6,381 nt of DNA from JAZSMS01 sp045536015 (GTDB lineage Bacteria > Bacillota > Clostridia > Christensenellales > QALW01). The notes beneath the pieces are model-generated. The model did no database searches and had not been told where the DNA came from. It saw nothing but the letters and a program-made list of their open reading frames with translations. Positions 1-6,136 of the stretch are shown piece after piece (the stretch's first letter is position 1; every line of letters begins with the position of its first letter). A program made the position numbers and the translations under genes. The stretch lies in assembly GCA_045536015.1 (NCBI GenBank), contig JAZSMS010000087.1, positions 1 to 6,381 of the forward strand, written 5' to 3'.

Positions 1-870
1 ACTGCAATAGCTACACTTGTTGCATATGTTGTTACGTCAATATATAAGATTATTCTTATGATAACGCAAAAAAACGTTATGTGGTTTGCGTTTGCTACGT
101 CGGTAGATTATATTTGTATTGCGGTGTTCCTTGTTATTGCATACAAAAAAAACGGTGGAAAAAAACTGTCATTTTCGTGGGAATACGGTAAAGGTTTGTT
201 AAAGCGAAGCTATCATTTTATTTTATCAGGTTTAATGGTGGCAATTTATGGACAAACGGACAAGCTTATGCTTAAGCAGATGATAAGCGAAACAGAGGTT
301 GGATATTACTCTACTGCCGTTGCTATTTGCGGTATGTGGGTGTTTATTTTGTCAGCGGTAATTGATTCGGTTTATCCATCGATAATGCAGGCAAACGGCA
401 AGGATGAAGAATTATTTAAAAAGCGTAATAAGCAATTATATGCTTTTGTATTTTATTTATCGGTTGCGGTATCACTTGCATTTCAGATTTTTGCCCCGCT
501 TGTTATTAAAATACTTTATGGTGAGCAGTATTTAGGGTCAATAAATCCGCTTAGAATTATTACCTGGTACACGGCTTTTTCGTATTTGGGCGTTGCGAGA
601 AATGCTTGGATAGTTTGCAAAGACGTTCAAAAATATTTAAAGTATATCTATTTGGGCTCGGCAATAGTTAACGTAATTCTCAATTTAGTGTTTATACCGT
701 TGCTTGGTGCAAGCGGTGCGGCTATAGCTTCACTTGCCGCACAAATGTGTACTATAATTCTTCCATTGTTTATAAAGCCCTTAAGAGAAAACACAGTTTT
801 AATGATTGAGGCTGTTATGCTAAAGGGCATTGATATAAAAAGCTTATTATCACGAAAAAAGAGAGGATAA
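1..870 (+). CDS. Wzx-type polysaccharide flippase, C-terminal part (5' end outside window)
   Basis: The frame is open from base 1 with no stop, so this is the last 289 residues of a longer protein; the ATG at 58 lies inside a membrane region and has no ribosome site, so it is not taken as the start. Hydrophobic stretches at about residues 1-19, 28-48, 102-126, 146-172, 180-203, 214-236 and 238-259 (numbered from base 1) are joined by short charged loops. The segment at 83-94 (YGQTDKLMLKQM) resembles the conserved region of Wzx/RfbX O-antigen and teichuronic-type transporters of the MATE-like MVF superfamily. The tail is basic (SRKKRG). Family members are usually 400-480 residues, so roughly a third is missing. 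Inferred role: flipping the undecaprenyl-PP-linked repeat unit to the outer face of the membrane. It lies 5 bases before capE in the same operon. Exact substrate cannot be read from the sequence. Confidence 0.88.
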   Translation, partial: TAIATLVAYVVTSIYKIILMITQKNVMWFAFATSVDYICIAVFLVIAYKKNGGKKLSFSWEYGKGLLKRSYHFILSGLMVAIYGQTDKLMLKQMISETEVGYYSTAVAICGMWVFILSAVIDSVYPSIMQANGKDEELFKKRNKQLYAFVFYLSVAVSLAFQIFAPLVIKILYGEQYLGSINPLRIITWYTAFSYLGVARNAWIVCKDVQKYLKYIYLGSAIVNVILNLVFIPLLGASGAAIASLAAQMCTIILPLFIKPLRENTVLMIEAVMLKGIDIKSLLSRKKRG

Positions 871-875
871 TTATT

Positions 876-1928
876 ATGTCGTCGTTCAAAAACAAAACAC
901 TTATGATTACCGGTGGAACGGGTTCGTTTGGTAATGCGGTGCTTAACCGTTTTTTACAGACGGATATCGGCGAAATCCGTATTTTCTCGCGCGATGAAAA
1001 AAAGCAGGACGATATGCGTCACGAATTTCAGGTTAAAATGCCTGAGGTTGCAAACAAAATAAAGTTTTATATTGGCGACGTGCGCGATTTACAGTCGGTA
1101 AAAAATGCTATGCACGGCGTTGATTATATCTTCCACGCTGCTGCATTAAAGCAGGTGCCTTCGTGCGAATTTTTTCCGATAGAAGCCGTTAAAACAAACG
1201 TGTTGGGAACAAATAACATTTTAACTACTACGATTAAAGCTGACATTAAAAACGTTGTGTGCCTGTCAACCGATAAGGCGGCATATCCCGTAAACGCTAT
1301 GGGAACGTCAAAGGCAATGATGGAAAAGGTTATAGTAGCAAAGTCGCGTACAGTTAGCGGCGATAAAACAAAAATTTGCTGCACCCGCTACGGCAACGTT
1401 ATGTGCTCGCGCGGAAGCGTTATTCCACTTTGGATAGAGCAGATAAAGGCAGGCAATCCAATAACCATTACCGAGCCTAAGATGACGCGCTTTATTATGA
1501 GCCTTGACGAAGCTGTTGATCTTGTGCTGTTTGCGTTTGAAAACGGTACAACGGGCGATATATTGGTTCAAAAGGCTCCTGCCTGCACGATAGATGTGCT
1601 TGCAACTGCAGTTAAAGAGCTTTTTGAAAGCAAGGACGAAATTAAGATAATAGGTATTCGTCACGGCGAAAAAATGTACGAAACTCTTTTAACAAATGAA
1701 GAGTGCGCGGGTGCTATTGATATGGACAGGTTCTATCGCGTTCCGTGCGATAAGCGTGACCTTAACTATGATAAGTATTTTAACGAAGGCAACGTAAAGC
1801 GCAATACGCTTACTGAGTTTAATTCTAATAATACGCAACTGTTAGACGTAGAGCAGGTAAAAGAAAAATTGCTTAGCTTAAAGTATATCCGCGACGAGAT
1901 TGCGGCATGGAAGGAAAATAAAAAGTAA
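876..1928 (+). CDS. capE: UDP-GlcNAc 4,6-dehydratase/5-epimerase, CapE type
   Basis: A 350-residue extended short-chain dehydrogenase that closely resembles Staphylococcus aureus CapE (recognised from memory, not aligned). It has the dinucleotide-binding motif TGGTGSFG at 12-19, the IFSRDEKKQDD block at 37-46, HAAALKQVPSCE at 87-98, STDKA at 131-135, NAMGTSKAMMEK at 140-151, TRYGNVMCSRGSVIP at 170-184 and RHGEK at 262-266. As in CapE, the usual SDR Tyr of YxxxK is Met142, with Lys146 kept; Asp133 and Lys134 match the dehydratase acid/base pair. CapE makes the 4-keto-6-deoxy-L-arabino sugar from UDP-D-GlcNAc, step one toward UDP-L-FucNAc, in the cytoplasm. The start is supported by GAGAGG at 861-866, 9 bases upstream. 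The stop shares one base with the next start (TAATG), which implies translational coupling. FnlA/WbjB are the same family under other names. Confidence 0.95.
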   Translation: MSSFKNKTLMITGGTGSFGNAVLNRFLQTDIGEIRIFSRDEKKQDDMRHEFQVKMPEVANKIKFYIGDVRDLQSVKNAMHGVDYIFHAAALKQVPSCEFFPIEAVKTNVLGTNNILTTTIKADIKNVVCLSTDKAAYPVNAMGTSKAMMEKVIVAKSRTVSGDKTKICCTRYGNVMCSRGSVIPLWIEQIKAGNPITITEPKMTRFIMSLDEAVDLVLFAFENGTTGDILVQKAPACTIDVLATAVKELFESKDEIKIIGIRHGEKMYETLLTNEECAGAIDMDRFYRVPCDKRDLNYDKYFNEGNVKRNTLTEFNSNNTQLLDVEQVKEKLLSLKYIRDEIAAWKENKK

Positions 1929-3085
1929 TGACAAGCCTTGAAAAAGGTGTTATAACTCTTATAAAAAGCGCGTTAACGGATAAAGCACTTGCTCTACCAC
2001 AAGATTTTGATGCGTTTGCGGCAGTAAAAATTGCCCGCGGACATCAAATTTCTACGCTTGTGTGTTTTGGCGCAAATAATTGCAAGCTTGCTGATGAGCT
2101 TGCAATGAATAAGCTTTTGACTGATGCCTATAAATTTACCCTTATAAGCGAAGTGCAGTCAGAGCTTGTTAAGCAAATAAGCAAAGAGTTTAAAAAAGAA
2201 AATATCGACTATATGCTGCTTAAAGGGGCAAGTATTAAAAATATTTATCCCAAAAGTGAAATGCGGACAATGTCTGATATTGATATTTTAATTAAGCCAA
2301 GCCAATATGATAAGATAAGTAAGGTTATGCTTTTTCTTGGATTTGTAGAAAAAACAGAAAGTAATCATGAGTTTATCTGGCAAAAGGATAAGCTTGTGGT
2401 AGAGCTACATAAGCACTTAATTCCGTCGTATAACAAAGATTTTTATGCGTACTTTGGCGATGGCTGGCAGTTTGCAAAAAAACAAGAAAACAGTTGTTGC
2501 TATAAAATGAGTGCAGAGGACGAGCTTATTTTTATATTTACGCATCTATCTAAGCACTATCGCGATGCAGGAATTGGCTTAAAGAATTTTATCGATTTGT
2601 TTTTGTTTTTAAAAAGCAACGATATTGATGAAAAATACGTGTTTGATGCTTTAAAAACGCTTAAGCTTGACATGTTTTATACTAACGTTTTAAAAACGTT
2701 AAACGTCTGGTTTGAAGATGCGCGCGAGGACGAAACAACAGCGCTTATAACAAAAATGGTGTTTTCAGGCGGTGCTTACGGAAAAGGTGAAAATCATATT
2801 TTGTCCGAAGCAGTTAAAAAAAGCAAAAAAGGCTTTAAAATAAAAAAAGTGCTTTCACTTGCGTTTTTACCGATACAGCAAATGCAAAAAAAGTATTTAT
2901 GCTTAAAAAAATTCCCTGTGCTTTTGCCTGTTTTCTGGGTAGTGCGTTGGGTGCAAATTTTGCTTTTTAAAAGGAAAAAAGTTAACGAGCAAGTACGTTC
3001 TTTGCAAAAAGTAACTAACGAGAAGATAAACGAATATCAGCTTAATCTTAATGCAGTAGGTTTGGATTTTAATTTTAAGGAGTAA
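1928..3085 (+). CDS. Uncharacterised nucleotidyltransferase-fold protein (NTP_transf_5-like)
   Basis: A 385-residue protein with the signature of the uncharacterised nucleotidyltransferase family (Pfam NTP_transf_5): YMLLKGASIKNIYP at 95-108, Arg113, SDIDIL at 116-121 giving the metal-binding Asp117 and Asp119, and VELHKH at 158-163, whose Glu159 fits the third acidic position. A helical part with HLSKHYRDAGIGLKNFIDL at 206-224 also fits the family. The C-terminal part has a lysine-rich stretch (297-307) and then a hydrophobic, aromatic segment (329-347) flanked by KRKK, which suggests membrane contact. The start overlaps the capE stop by one base; a modest AAGGA at 1911-1915 lies 12 bases upstream, so coupling probably drives translation. 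The family turns up in polysaccharide and some peptide clusters, but its substrate is unknown to me. Position between capE and capF suggests a role in the same polysaccharide, such as modifying a sugar intermediate or a partner protein; this is inference only. Confidence 0.8.
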   Translation: MTSLEKGVITLIKSALTDKALALPQDFDAFAAVKIARGHQISTLVCFGANNCKLADELAMNKLLTDAYKFTLISEVQSELVKQISKEFKKENIDYMLLKGASIKNIYPKSEMRTMSDIDILIKPSQYDKISKVMLFLGFVEKTESNHEFIWQKDKLVVELHKHLIPSYNKDFYAYFGDGWQFAKKQENSCCYKMSAEDELIFIFTHLSKHYRDAGIGLKNFIDLFLFLKSNDIDEKYVFDALKTLKLDMFYTNVLKTLNVWFEDAREDETTALITKMVFSGGAYGKGENHILSEAVKKSKKGFKIKKVLSLAFLPIQQMQKKYLCLKKFPVLLPVFWVVRWVQILLFKRKKVNEQVRSLQKVTNEKINEYQLNLNAVGLDFNFKE

Positions 3086-3088
3086 ATA

Positions 3089-4237
3089 ATGAACGTTTTA
3101 GTAACGGGCGCGCGCGGATTTATTGGAAAAAATCTTTGTGCGGCACTAAAAAATATTGCAGACGGAAAAGATAAAAGCCACAATATCGATAGCAATATTT
3201 CGGTTTTTGAATTTGATTTGGATGTCGATCCAAACTTACTTAACGAATATTGTAAAAATTGCGACTTTGTTTTTCATTTAGCGGGCGTTAACAGACCGCA
3301 AAATGAAGAAGAATTTATGCAGGGCAATTTTGGCTTTACGTCTACCTTGCTTGATAAATTAAAAGAACATAATAACACTTGCCCGATTATGATTTCTTCG
3401 TCAATTCAGGCAAGTTTAGATAACCCGTACGGAAAATCAAAAAAAGCGGGGGAAGAATTGCTTCGCGAATATTCTTTGCAAACGGGAGCAAAGGTGCTTA
3501 TATATCGCTTTCCTAACGTGTTTGGAAAGTGGTGCAGGCCTAATTATAACTCGGCAGTTGCAACGTTTTGCAATAATATAGCAAACGATTTGCCCATTAA
3601 GGTAAACGACCCAAGTGTTAATATGACGCTTGTCTATATCGACGACGTTGTTGACGAGCTTATCCGCGCACTTTCGGGAAAAGAAAACTGCAAAGACGGT
3701 TTTTGCTTTGTGCCCGTAGAGCATAAGATAACCTTAGGCGAGATTGTTGATTTGATATATTCGTTTGCAAAGCAACCGCAAACGCTTATTATGCCCGAAA
3801 TTCCGCAGGGAAGCTTTGAAAAAAAGCTTTATTCAACATATCTTTCATATTTGCCTAAAGAAAAGGCATCGTTTGAATTGAAAATGAACGTTGATACGCG
3901 CGGTAGTTTTACAGAGCTTTTAAAAACGCAAAAGTGCGGACAGTTTAGTGTGAATGTTTCAAAGCCGGGAATTACAAAGGGGCAGCACTGGCATAACACA
4001 AAGTGGGAATTTTTTATCGTCGTTTCGGGTAAGGGGCTTATCCAAATGCGAAAAATCGGCACTGACGAAGTGCTTAACTTTGAAGTAACGGGCGAAAAAA
4101 TTGAGGCAATACATATGCTTCCCGGTTACACACATAACATTATAAATTTAAGTGACACCGAAAATTTGGTTACGCTTATGTGGGCAAACGAACACTTTGA
4201 CCCAGGCAAGCCCGATACGTTTTTTGAGGAGGTTTAA
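3089..4237 (+). CDS. capF: Bifunctional UDP-sugar C3-epimerase/C4-reductase, CapF type
   Basis: A 382-residue two-domain protein matching S. aureus CapF (about 369 residues) throughout. The N-terminal SDR reductase has TGARGFIG at 6-13, HLAGVNRP at 63-70, SSSIQ at 103-107 and the catalytic Y114xxxK118 in NPYGKSK, then RFPNVFGKWCRPNYNS at 140-155. After a linker (LYSTYLSYLP, 247-256) comes a C-terminal cupin from about 265, with metal ligands likely His300, His302 and Glu307 (HWHNTKWE) and His349 (GYTHN). In the known pathway the cupin epimerises C3 of the CapE product and the SDR domain reduces C4 with NADPH, giving UDP-N-acetyl-L-6-deoxytalosamine (pneumosamine). The start is fixed by AAGGAG at 3077-3082, 6 bases upstream and lying in the last codons of the preceding gene. 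All catalytic residues seen are intact. FnlB/WbjC is the alternative name. Confidence 0.95.
   Translation: MNVLVTGARGFIGKNLCAALKNIADGKDKSHNIDSNISVFEFDLDVDPNLLNEYCKNCDFVFHLAGVNRPQNEEEFMQGNFGFTSTLLDKLKEHNNTCPIMISSSIQASLDNPYGKSKKAGEELLREYSLQTGAKVLIYRFPNVFGKWCRPNYNSAVATFCNNIANDLPIKVNDPSVNMTLVYIDDVVDELIRALSGKENCKDGFCFVPVEHKITLGEIVDLIYSFAKQPQTLIMPEIPQGSFEKKLYSTYLSYLPKEKASFELKMNVDTRGSFTELLKTQKCGQFSVNVSKPGITKGQHWHNTKWEFFIVVSGKGLIQMRKIGTDEVLNFEVTGEKIEAIHMLPGYTHNIINLSDTENLVTLMWANEHFDPGKPDTFFEEV
4226..4232 (+). promoter_or_regulatory. Strong ribosome binding site for capG
   Basis: GAGGAGG sits 8 bases before the ATG at 4241 and inside the final codons of capF (stop TAA at 4235-4237). It is the best match to the anti-Shine-Dalgarno sequence in the window and settles the start of capG, which is about 10 residues longer at the N-terminus than the staphylococcal protein. 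Confidence 0.85.
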
Positions 4238-4240
4238 AAA

Positions 4241-5419
4241 ATGAAGGTAGATTATTCGGATATTAGTTTTAAAGAAAACGGCAAATTAAAGCTTTTAATA
4301 ATTGTTGGTACTCGTCCCGAAATTATAAGGCTTGCGGCAACGATAAATAAGTGCCGCGAATATTTTGACTGCGTTTTAGCACACACGGGACAAAACTATG
4401 ATTATAACTTAAACGGCGTTTTCTTTAAAGATTTATCTCTTGCCGATCCCGAAGTATATATGAACGCAGTAGGCGAAGATTTAGGCGCTACCGTGGGAAA
4501 TATTATCAATTGCTCATATAAGCTTATGAACCAAATAAAGCCTGATGCCCTTTTAATTTTAGGTGATACAAACTCGTGCCTTTCGGCAATTGCGGCAAAG
4601 CGCTTGCATATTCCGATATTTCATATGGAAGCAGGCAACCGTTGCAAAGATGAGTGCTTGCCTGAGGAGACAAACCGCCGAATTGTTGATATAATTTCTG
4701 ATGTTAACCTTGCCTATTCCGAGCACGCAAGAAAATATCTTCACGAGTGCGGATTGCCCAAAGAACGCGTTTACGTTACGGGTTCGCCAATGGCAGAGGT
4801 TTTGCATAAAAATTTAGAGCAGATACAAAATTCGGATATTCATTCACGTTTAGGACTTGAAAAAGGAAAATATATTTTACTTTCGGCACATCGCGAAGAG
4901 AATATTGATACCGAAAAAAACTTTACCTCGCTCTTTTCTGCAATAAACAAGATGGCAGAAAAATACGATATGCCTATTTTGTATTCGTGCCATCCGCGCA
5001 GCAAAAAGCGTCTTGAACAAAGTGGCTTTAAGCTTGATGAACGCGTTATTCAGCATGAGCCGCTTGGCTTTCACGATTATAACTGCTTGCAAATGAATGC
5101 TTTTGCCTGCGTTTCGGATAGCGGAACGCTTCCGGAGGAAAGCTCGTTCTTTACAAGCATTGGCAAACCGTTCCCGGCAGTTTGTATTCGCACCTCTACC
5201 GAGCGCCCCGAGGCACTTGATAAAGCTTGCTTTATAATTGCAGGTATTGACGAGCAAAGCTTACTTCAGGCGGTTGAAACTGCGGTGGAAACAAATAAAA
5301 ACGGCGATTTTGGTGTTCCCGTGCCCGACTACGTAGAAGAAAACGTTTCAACTAAAGTAGTAAAGCTTATTCAAAGCTATACGGGAATTGTTAATAAAAT
5401 GGTTTGGAGAAAAGAATAA
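4241..5419 (+). CDS. capG: UDP-N-acetyl-L-pneumosamine 2-epimerase, CapG type
   Basis: A 392-residue non-hydrolysing UDP-sugar 2-epimerase (WecB superfamily, GT-B fold). Motifs are GTRPEIIR at 23-30, HTGQNYDY at 48-55, LLILGDTNSC at 104-113, HMEAGNR at 128-134, PEETNRRIVD at 141-150, SAHREENID at 215-223, the UDP-binding SDSGTLPEESS at 292-302 and RTSTERPEALDK at 317-328. By family logic Asp109, Glu130, Glu142 or Glu143, and His217 are the catalytic set. Its sequence and position after capF point to CapG/FnlC, which inverts C2 of UDP-L-pneumosamine to give UDP-L-FucNAc, rather than to a WecB/MnaA acting on UDP-GlcNAc. Against S. aureus CapG as I recall it, there are about 10 extra N-terminal residues and about 5 extra around 303-309. 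A strong GAGGAGG 8 bases upstream supports this start, and no alternative start lies nearby in frame. It is the last gene before the terminator. Confidence 0.93.
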   Translation: MKVDYSDISFKENGKLKLLIIVGTRPEIIRLAATINKCREYFDCVLAHTGQNYDYNLNGVFFKDLSLADPEVYMNAVGEDLGATVGNIINCSYKLMNQIKPDALLILGDTNSCLSAIAAKRLHIPIFHMEAGNRCKDECLPEETNRRIVDIISDVNLAYSEHARKYLHECGLPKERVYVTGSPMAEVLHKNLEQIQNSDIHSRLGLEKGKYILLSAHREENIDTEKNFTSLFSAINKMAEKYDMPILYSCHPRSKKRLEQSGFKLDERVIQHEPLGFHDYNCLQMNAFACVSDSGTLPEESSFFTSIGKPFPAVCIRTSTERPEALDKACFIIAGIDEQSLLQAVETAVETNKNGDFGVPVPDYVEENVSTKVVKLIQSYTGIVNKMVWRKE

Positions 5420-5420
5420 T

Positions 5421-5459
5421 AAAAAGCTCCTTAAAGGTAATACTTTAAGGAGCTTTTTT
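5421..5459 (+). terminator. Intrinsic terminator of the polysaccharide operon
   Basis: AAAAAGCTCCTTAAAG (5421-5436), a six-base loop GTAATA (5437-5442) and the exact complement CTTTAAGGAGCTTTTT (5443-5458) form a perfect 16-bp stem ending in a run of six T. It begins one base after the capG stop codon. Because the left arm starts with five A, it can also stop transcripts arriving on the minus strand, which suits the convergent gene arrangement. Confidence 0.93.
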
Positions 5460-5470
5460 ACAAAACAAAA

Positions 5471-5496
5471 CAACCGCAAGCTTAATGCTGCGGTTG
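5471..5496 (-). terminator. Hairpin, probable minus-strand terminator
   Basis: CAACCGCA (5471-5478) pairs with TGCGGTTG (5489-5496); inside, GC pairs with GC around a TTAAT loop, with A5479 bulged. Read on the minus strand the stem is followed by TTTTGTTTTG, a usable U-rich tail, whereas on the + strand it is followed by AAATTTTG. It would therefore end transcripts of the gene at 5620-5958, about 125 bases past its stop. It could also add to termination of the + strand operon. Confidence 0.6.
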
Positions 5497-5500
5497 AAAT

Positions 5501-5580
5501 TTTGTGAGTGTGGTGGGTTGCGATGAAAGCGTTGCGGCGCGGCGATGAGTAAAGCGCTGGGGTGAAGAGAGTATAAGGAA
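5501..5580. other. Strongly strand-asymmetric intergenic block
   Basis: These 80 bases hold 35 G but only 8 C on the + strand, unlike the coding regions on either side. No coding region of useful length is seen; the longest small frames are of the MKALRRGDE kind, without a ribosome site. Two imperfect units starting GCGATGA (5520 and 5542, period 22) share the core AAGCG(T/C)TG. On the minus strand the block reads as a C-rich, G-poor segment downstream of the 5620-5958 gene, as in Rho-utilisation sites. A dispersed intergenic repeat is the main alternative. Confidence 0.45.
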
Positions 5581-5604
5581 AGGGCTGACCGCGAGGTCAG
5601 CCCT
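5581..5604 (-). terminator. Perfect 10-bp hairpin just after the orphan gene's stop
   Basis: AGGGCTGACC (5581-5590), loop GCGA (5591-5594) and GGTCAGCCCT (5595-5604) form a perfect GC-rich stem, starting 15 bases past the stop codon of the minus-strand gene. Read on the minus strand it is followed by TTCCTTATAC, a weak U-tract, so it may act as a terminator or as a 3'-end stabiliser. On the + strand the loop is a GNRA tetraloop and no T tract follows. Strand assignment rests mainly on position. Confidence 0.6.
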
Positions 5605-5619
5605 AAGGCGAATCAATAA

Positions 5620-5958
5620 CTATATGCCACAAATTGTAAAACACTCGTGCTTAGAAAAGCATTCCTCTACCCATGGTGTCAACTCTTCCACTACAGCTTT
5701 CCATTGCTCGTTCTTCTTGGAATTTTCAACAATTATATTCCACTGAGTTTTTTTGATTACATTGGTCGGACCGTAATAGTCAAACGTTCCAATAGAATCT
5801 GCAAAAAGTCGAAAAAGTAAAAGCTCGTCAAATAAATCCGCATGAATGCAAATGGAATCTTTTAGCCAAAACTTGTTTTTGAATTTTCCTTTTTGAAATT
5901 CGAAATAGCATGTGCCACCTGATGCTTTTCTATCTTCTTCATAAACAAAGTATTTCAT
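5620..5958 (-). CDS. Orphan hypothetical protein, 112 residues
   Basis: I do not recognise this protein. It is 112 residues with no signal peptide or membrane segment, so probably cytoplasmic. Visible features are an N-terminal MKYFVYEEDRKASGG, an aromatic and hydrophobic middle (FWLKDSICIHADLFDELLLF, about 30-49), a FDYYGPTNVIKKTQWNIIVE stretch (about 59-78), a charged helix-like part and a C-terminus with Trp96 and Cys100, Cys106 and Cys110. The start is supported by AGGTGA on the minus strand (5966-5971), 7 bases upstream of the ATG. It stands alone between the convergent capsule operon and the tRNA, with hairpins on both sides, which favours a real gene over a chance frame. The composition loosely recalls small single-domain immunity-type proteins, but nothing specific supports that and no toxin lies next to it. 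Confidence 0.7.
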   Translation of the reverse strand: MKYFVYEEDRKASGGTCYFEFQKGKFKNKFWLKDSICIHADLFDELLLFRLFADSIGTFDYYGPTNVIKKTQWNIIVENSKKNEQWKAVVEELTPWVEECFSKHECFTICGI

Positions 5959-6010
5959 AATATGTTCACCTGTAAAATCTTATTTACTAAACTGATTACA
6001 ATAAATAATT

Positions 6011-6044
6011 AAGGACCGCAATTCGTTGGAACTGCGGTCTTTTT
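6011..6044 (-). terminator. Hairpin terminator following tRNA-Ser
   Basis: GACCGCA (6014-6020) and TGCGGTC (6033-6039) form the outer stem and TTC/GAA (6022-6024/6029-6031) the inner one, with a four-base loop. Between the stems, 6021 and 6032 make a G-U pair in the minus-strand RNA (11 continuous pairs) but an A-C mismatch in the + strand RNA. It begins 4 bases past the encoded CCA, so it most likely ends the tRNA transcript; the minus-strand tail is CTTAATTATTT. The + strand tail, TCTTTTT, is in fact the better U-tract, so bidirectional action is possible. Confidence 0.7.
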
Positions 6045-6132
6045 GGCGCAGAGGGCGGGATTCGAACCCGCGTGCGCTCTCGCGCAAACTGATTTCGAGT
6101 CAGCCCCGTTATGACCACTTCGATACCTCTGC
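6044..6132 (-). tRNA. tRNA-Ser, anticodon CGA
   Basis: On the minus strand the acceptor arm GCAGAGG (6132-6126) pairs with CCTCTGC (6054-6048), followed by discriminator G (6047) and an encoded CCA (6046-6044). The anticodon stem GCTGA/TCAGT closes the loop CTCGAAA, so the anticodon is CGA (6097-6095), reading UCG serine codons. A long variable arm TGCGC-GAGA-GCGCA (6086-6073) marks a class II tRNA, and the T arm is GCGGG-TTCGAAT-CCCGC. The D stem is a three-pair TCG/CGG with one G-U pair. UCG codons are used in the neighbouring genes, for example at the second and third codons of capE. All arms look intact. Confidence 0.97.
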
Positions 6133-6136
6133 AAAA

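Noticed and set aside
58..60. ATG at 58 as the start of the flippase
   Set aside because: The frame is open upstream to base 1 with hydrophobic, flippase-like sequence, there is no ribosome site, and the protein would be far too short for the family.
1124..5257. Several minus-strand open frames of 77-126 codons inside capE, capF and capG
   Set aside because: They lie wholly within strongly recognised + strand genes, have no ribosome sites and give no family-like protein sequence; they are shadows of the coding strand.
5523..5564. Tiny + strand frames (MKALRRGDE and MSKALG) in the G-rich intergenic block
   Set aside because: They are 9 and 6 codons long, have no ribosome site and come from the repeated GCGATGA units; no support for translation.
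5977..6021. Possible minus-strand promoter for the orphan gene (TTGCGG, 15 bases, TGTAAT; or a TAAGAT -10 at 5982-5977)
   Set aside because: The first has a poor -35, a short spacer and overlaps the tRNA terminator stem; the second would start transcription on top of the ribosome site. Readthrough from the tRNA promoter is as plausible.
5620..6132. Integration of a mobile element at tRNA-Ser
   Set aside because: tRNA genes are common integration sites, but no second copy of the tRNA 3' end, no integrase and no transposase is visible in the window.
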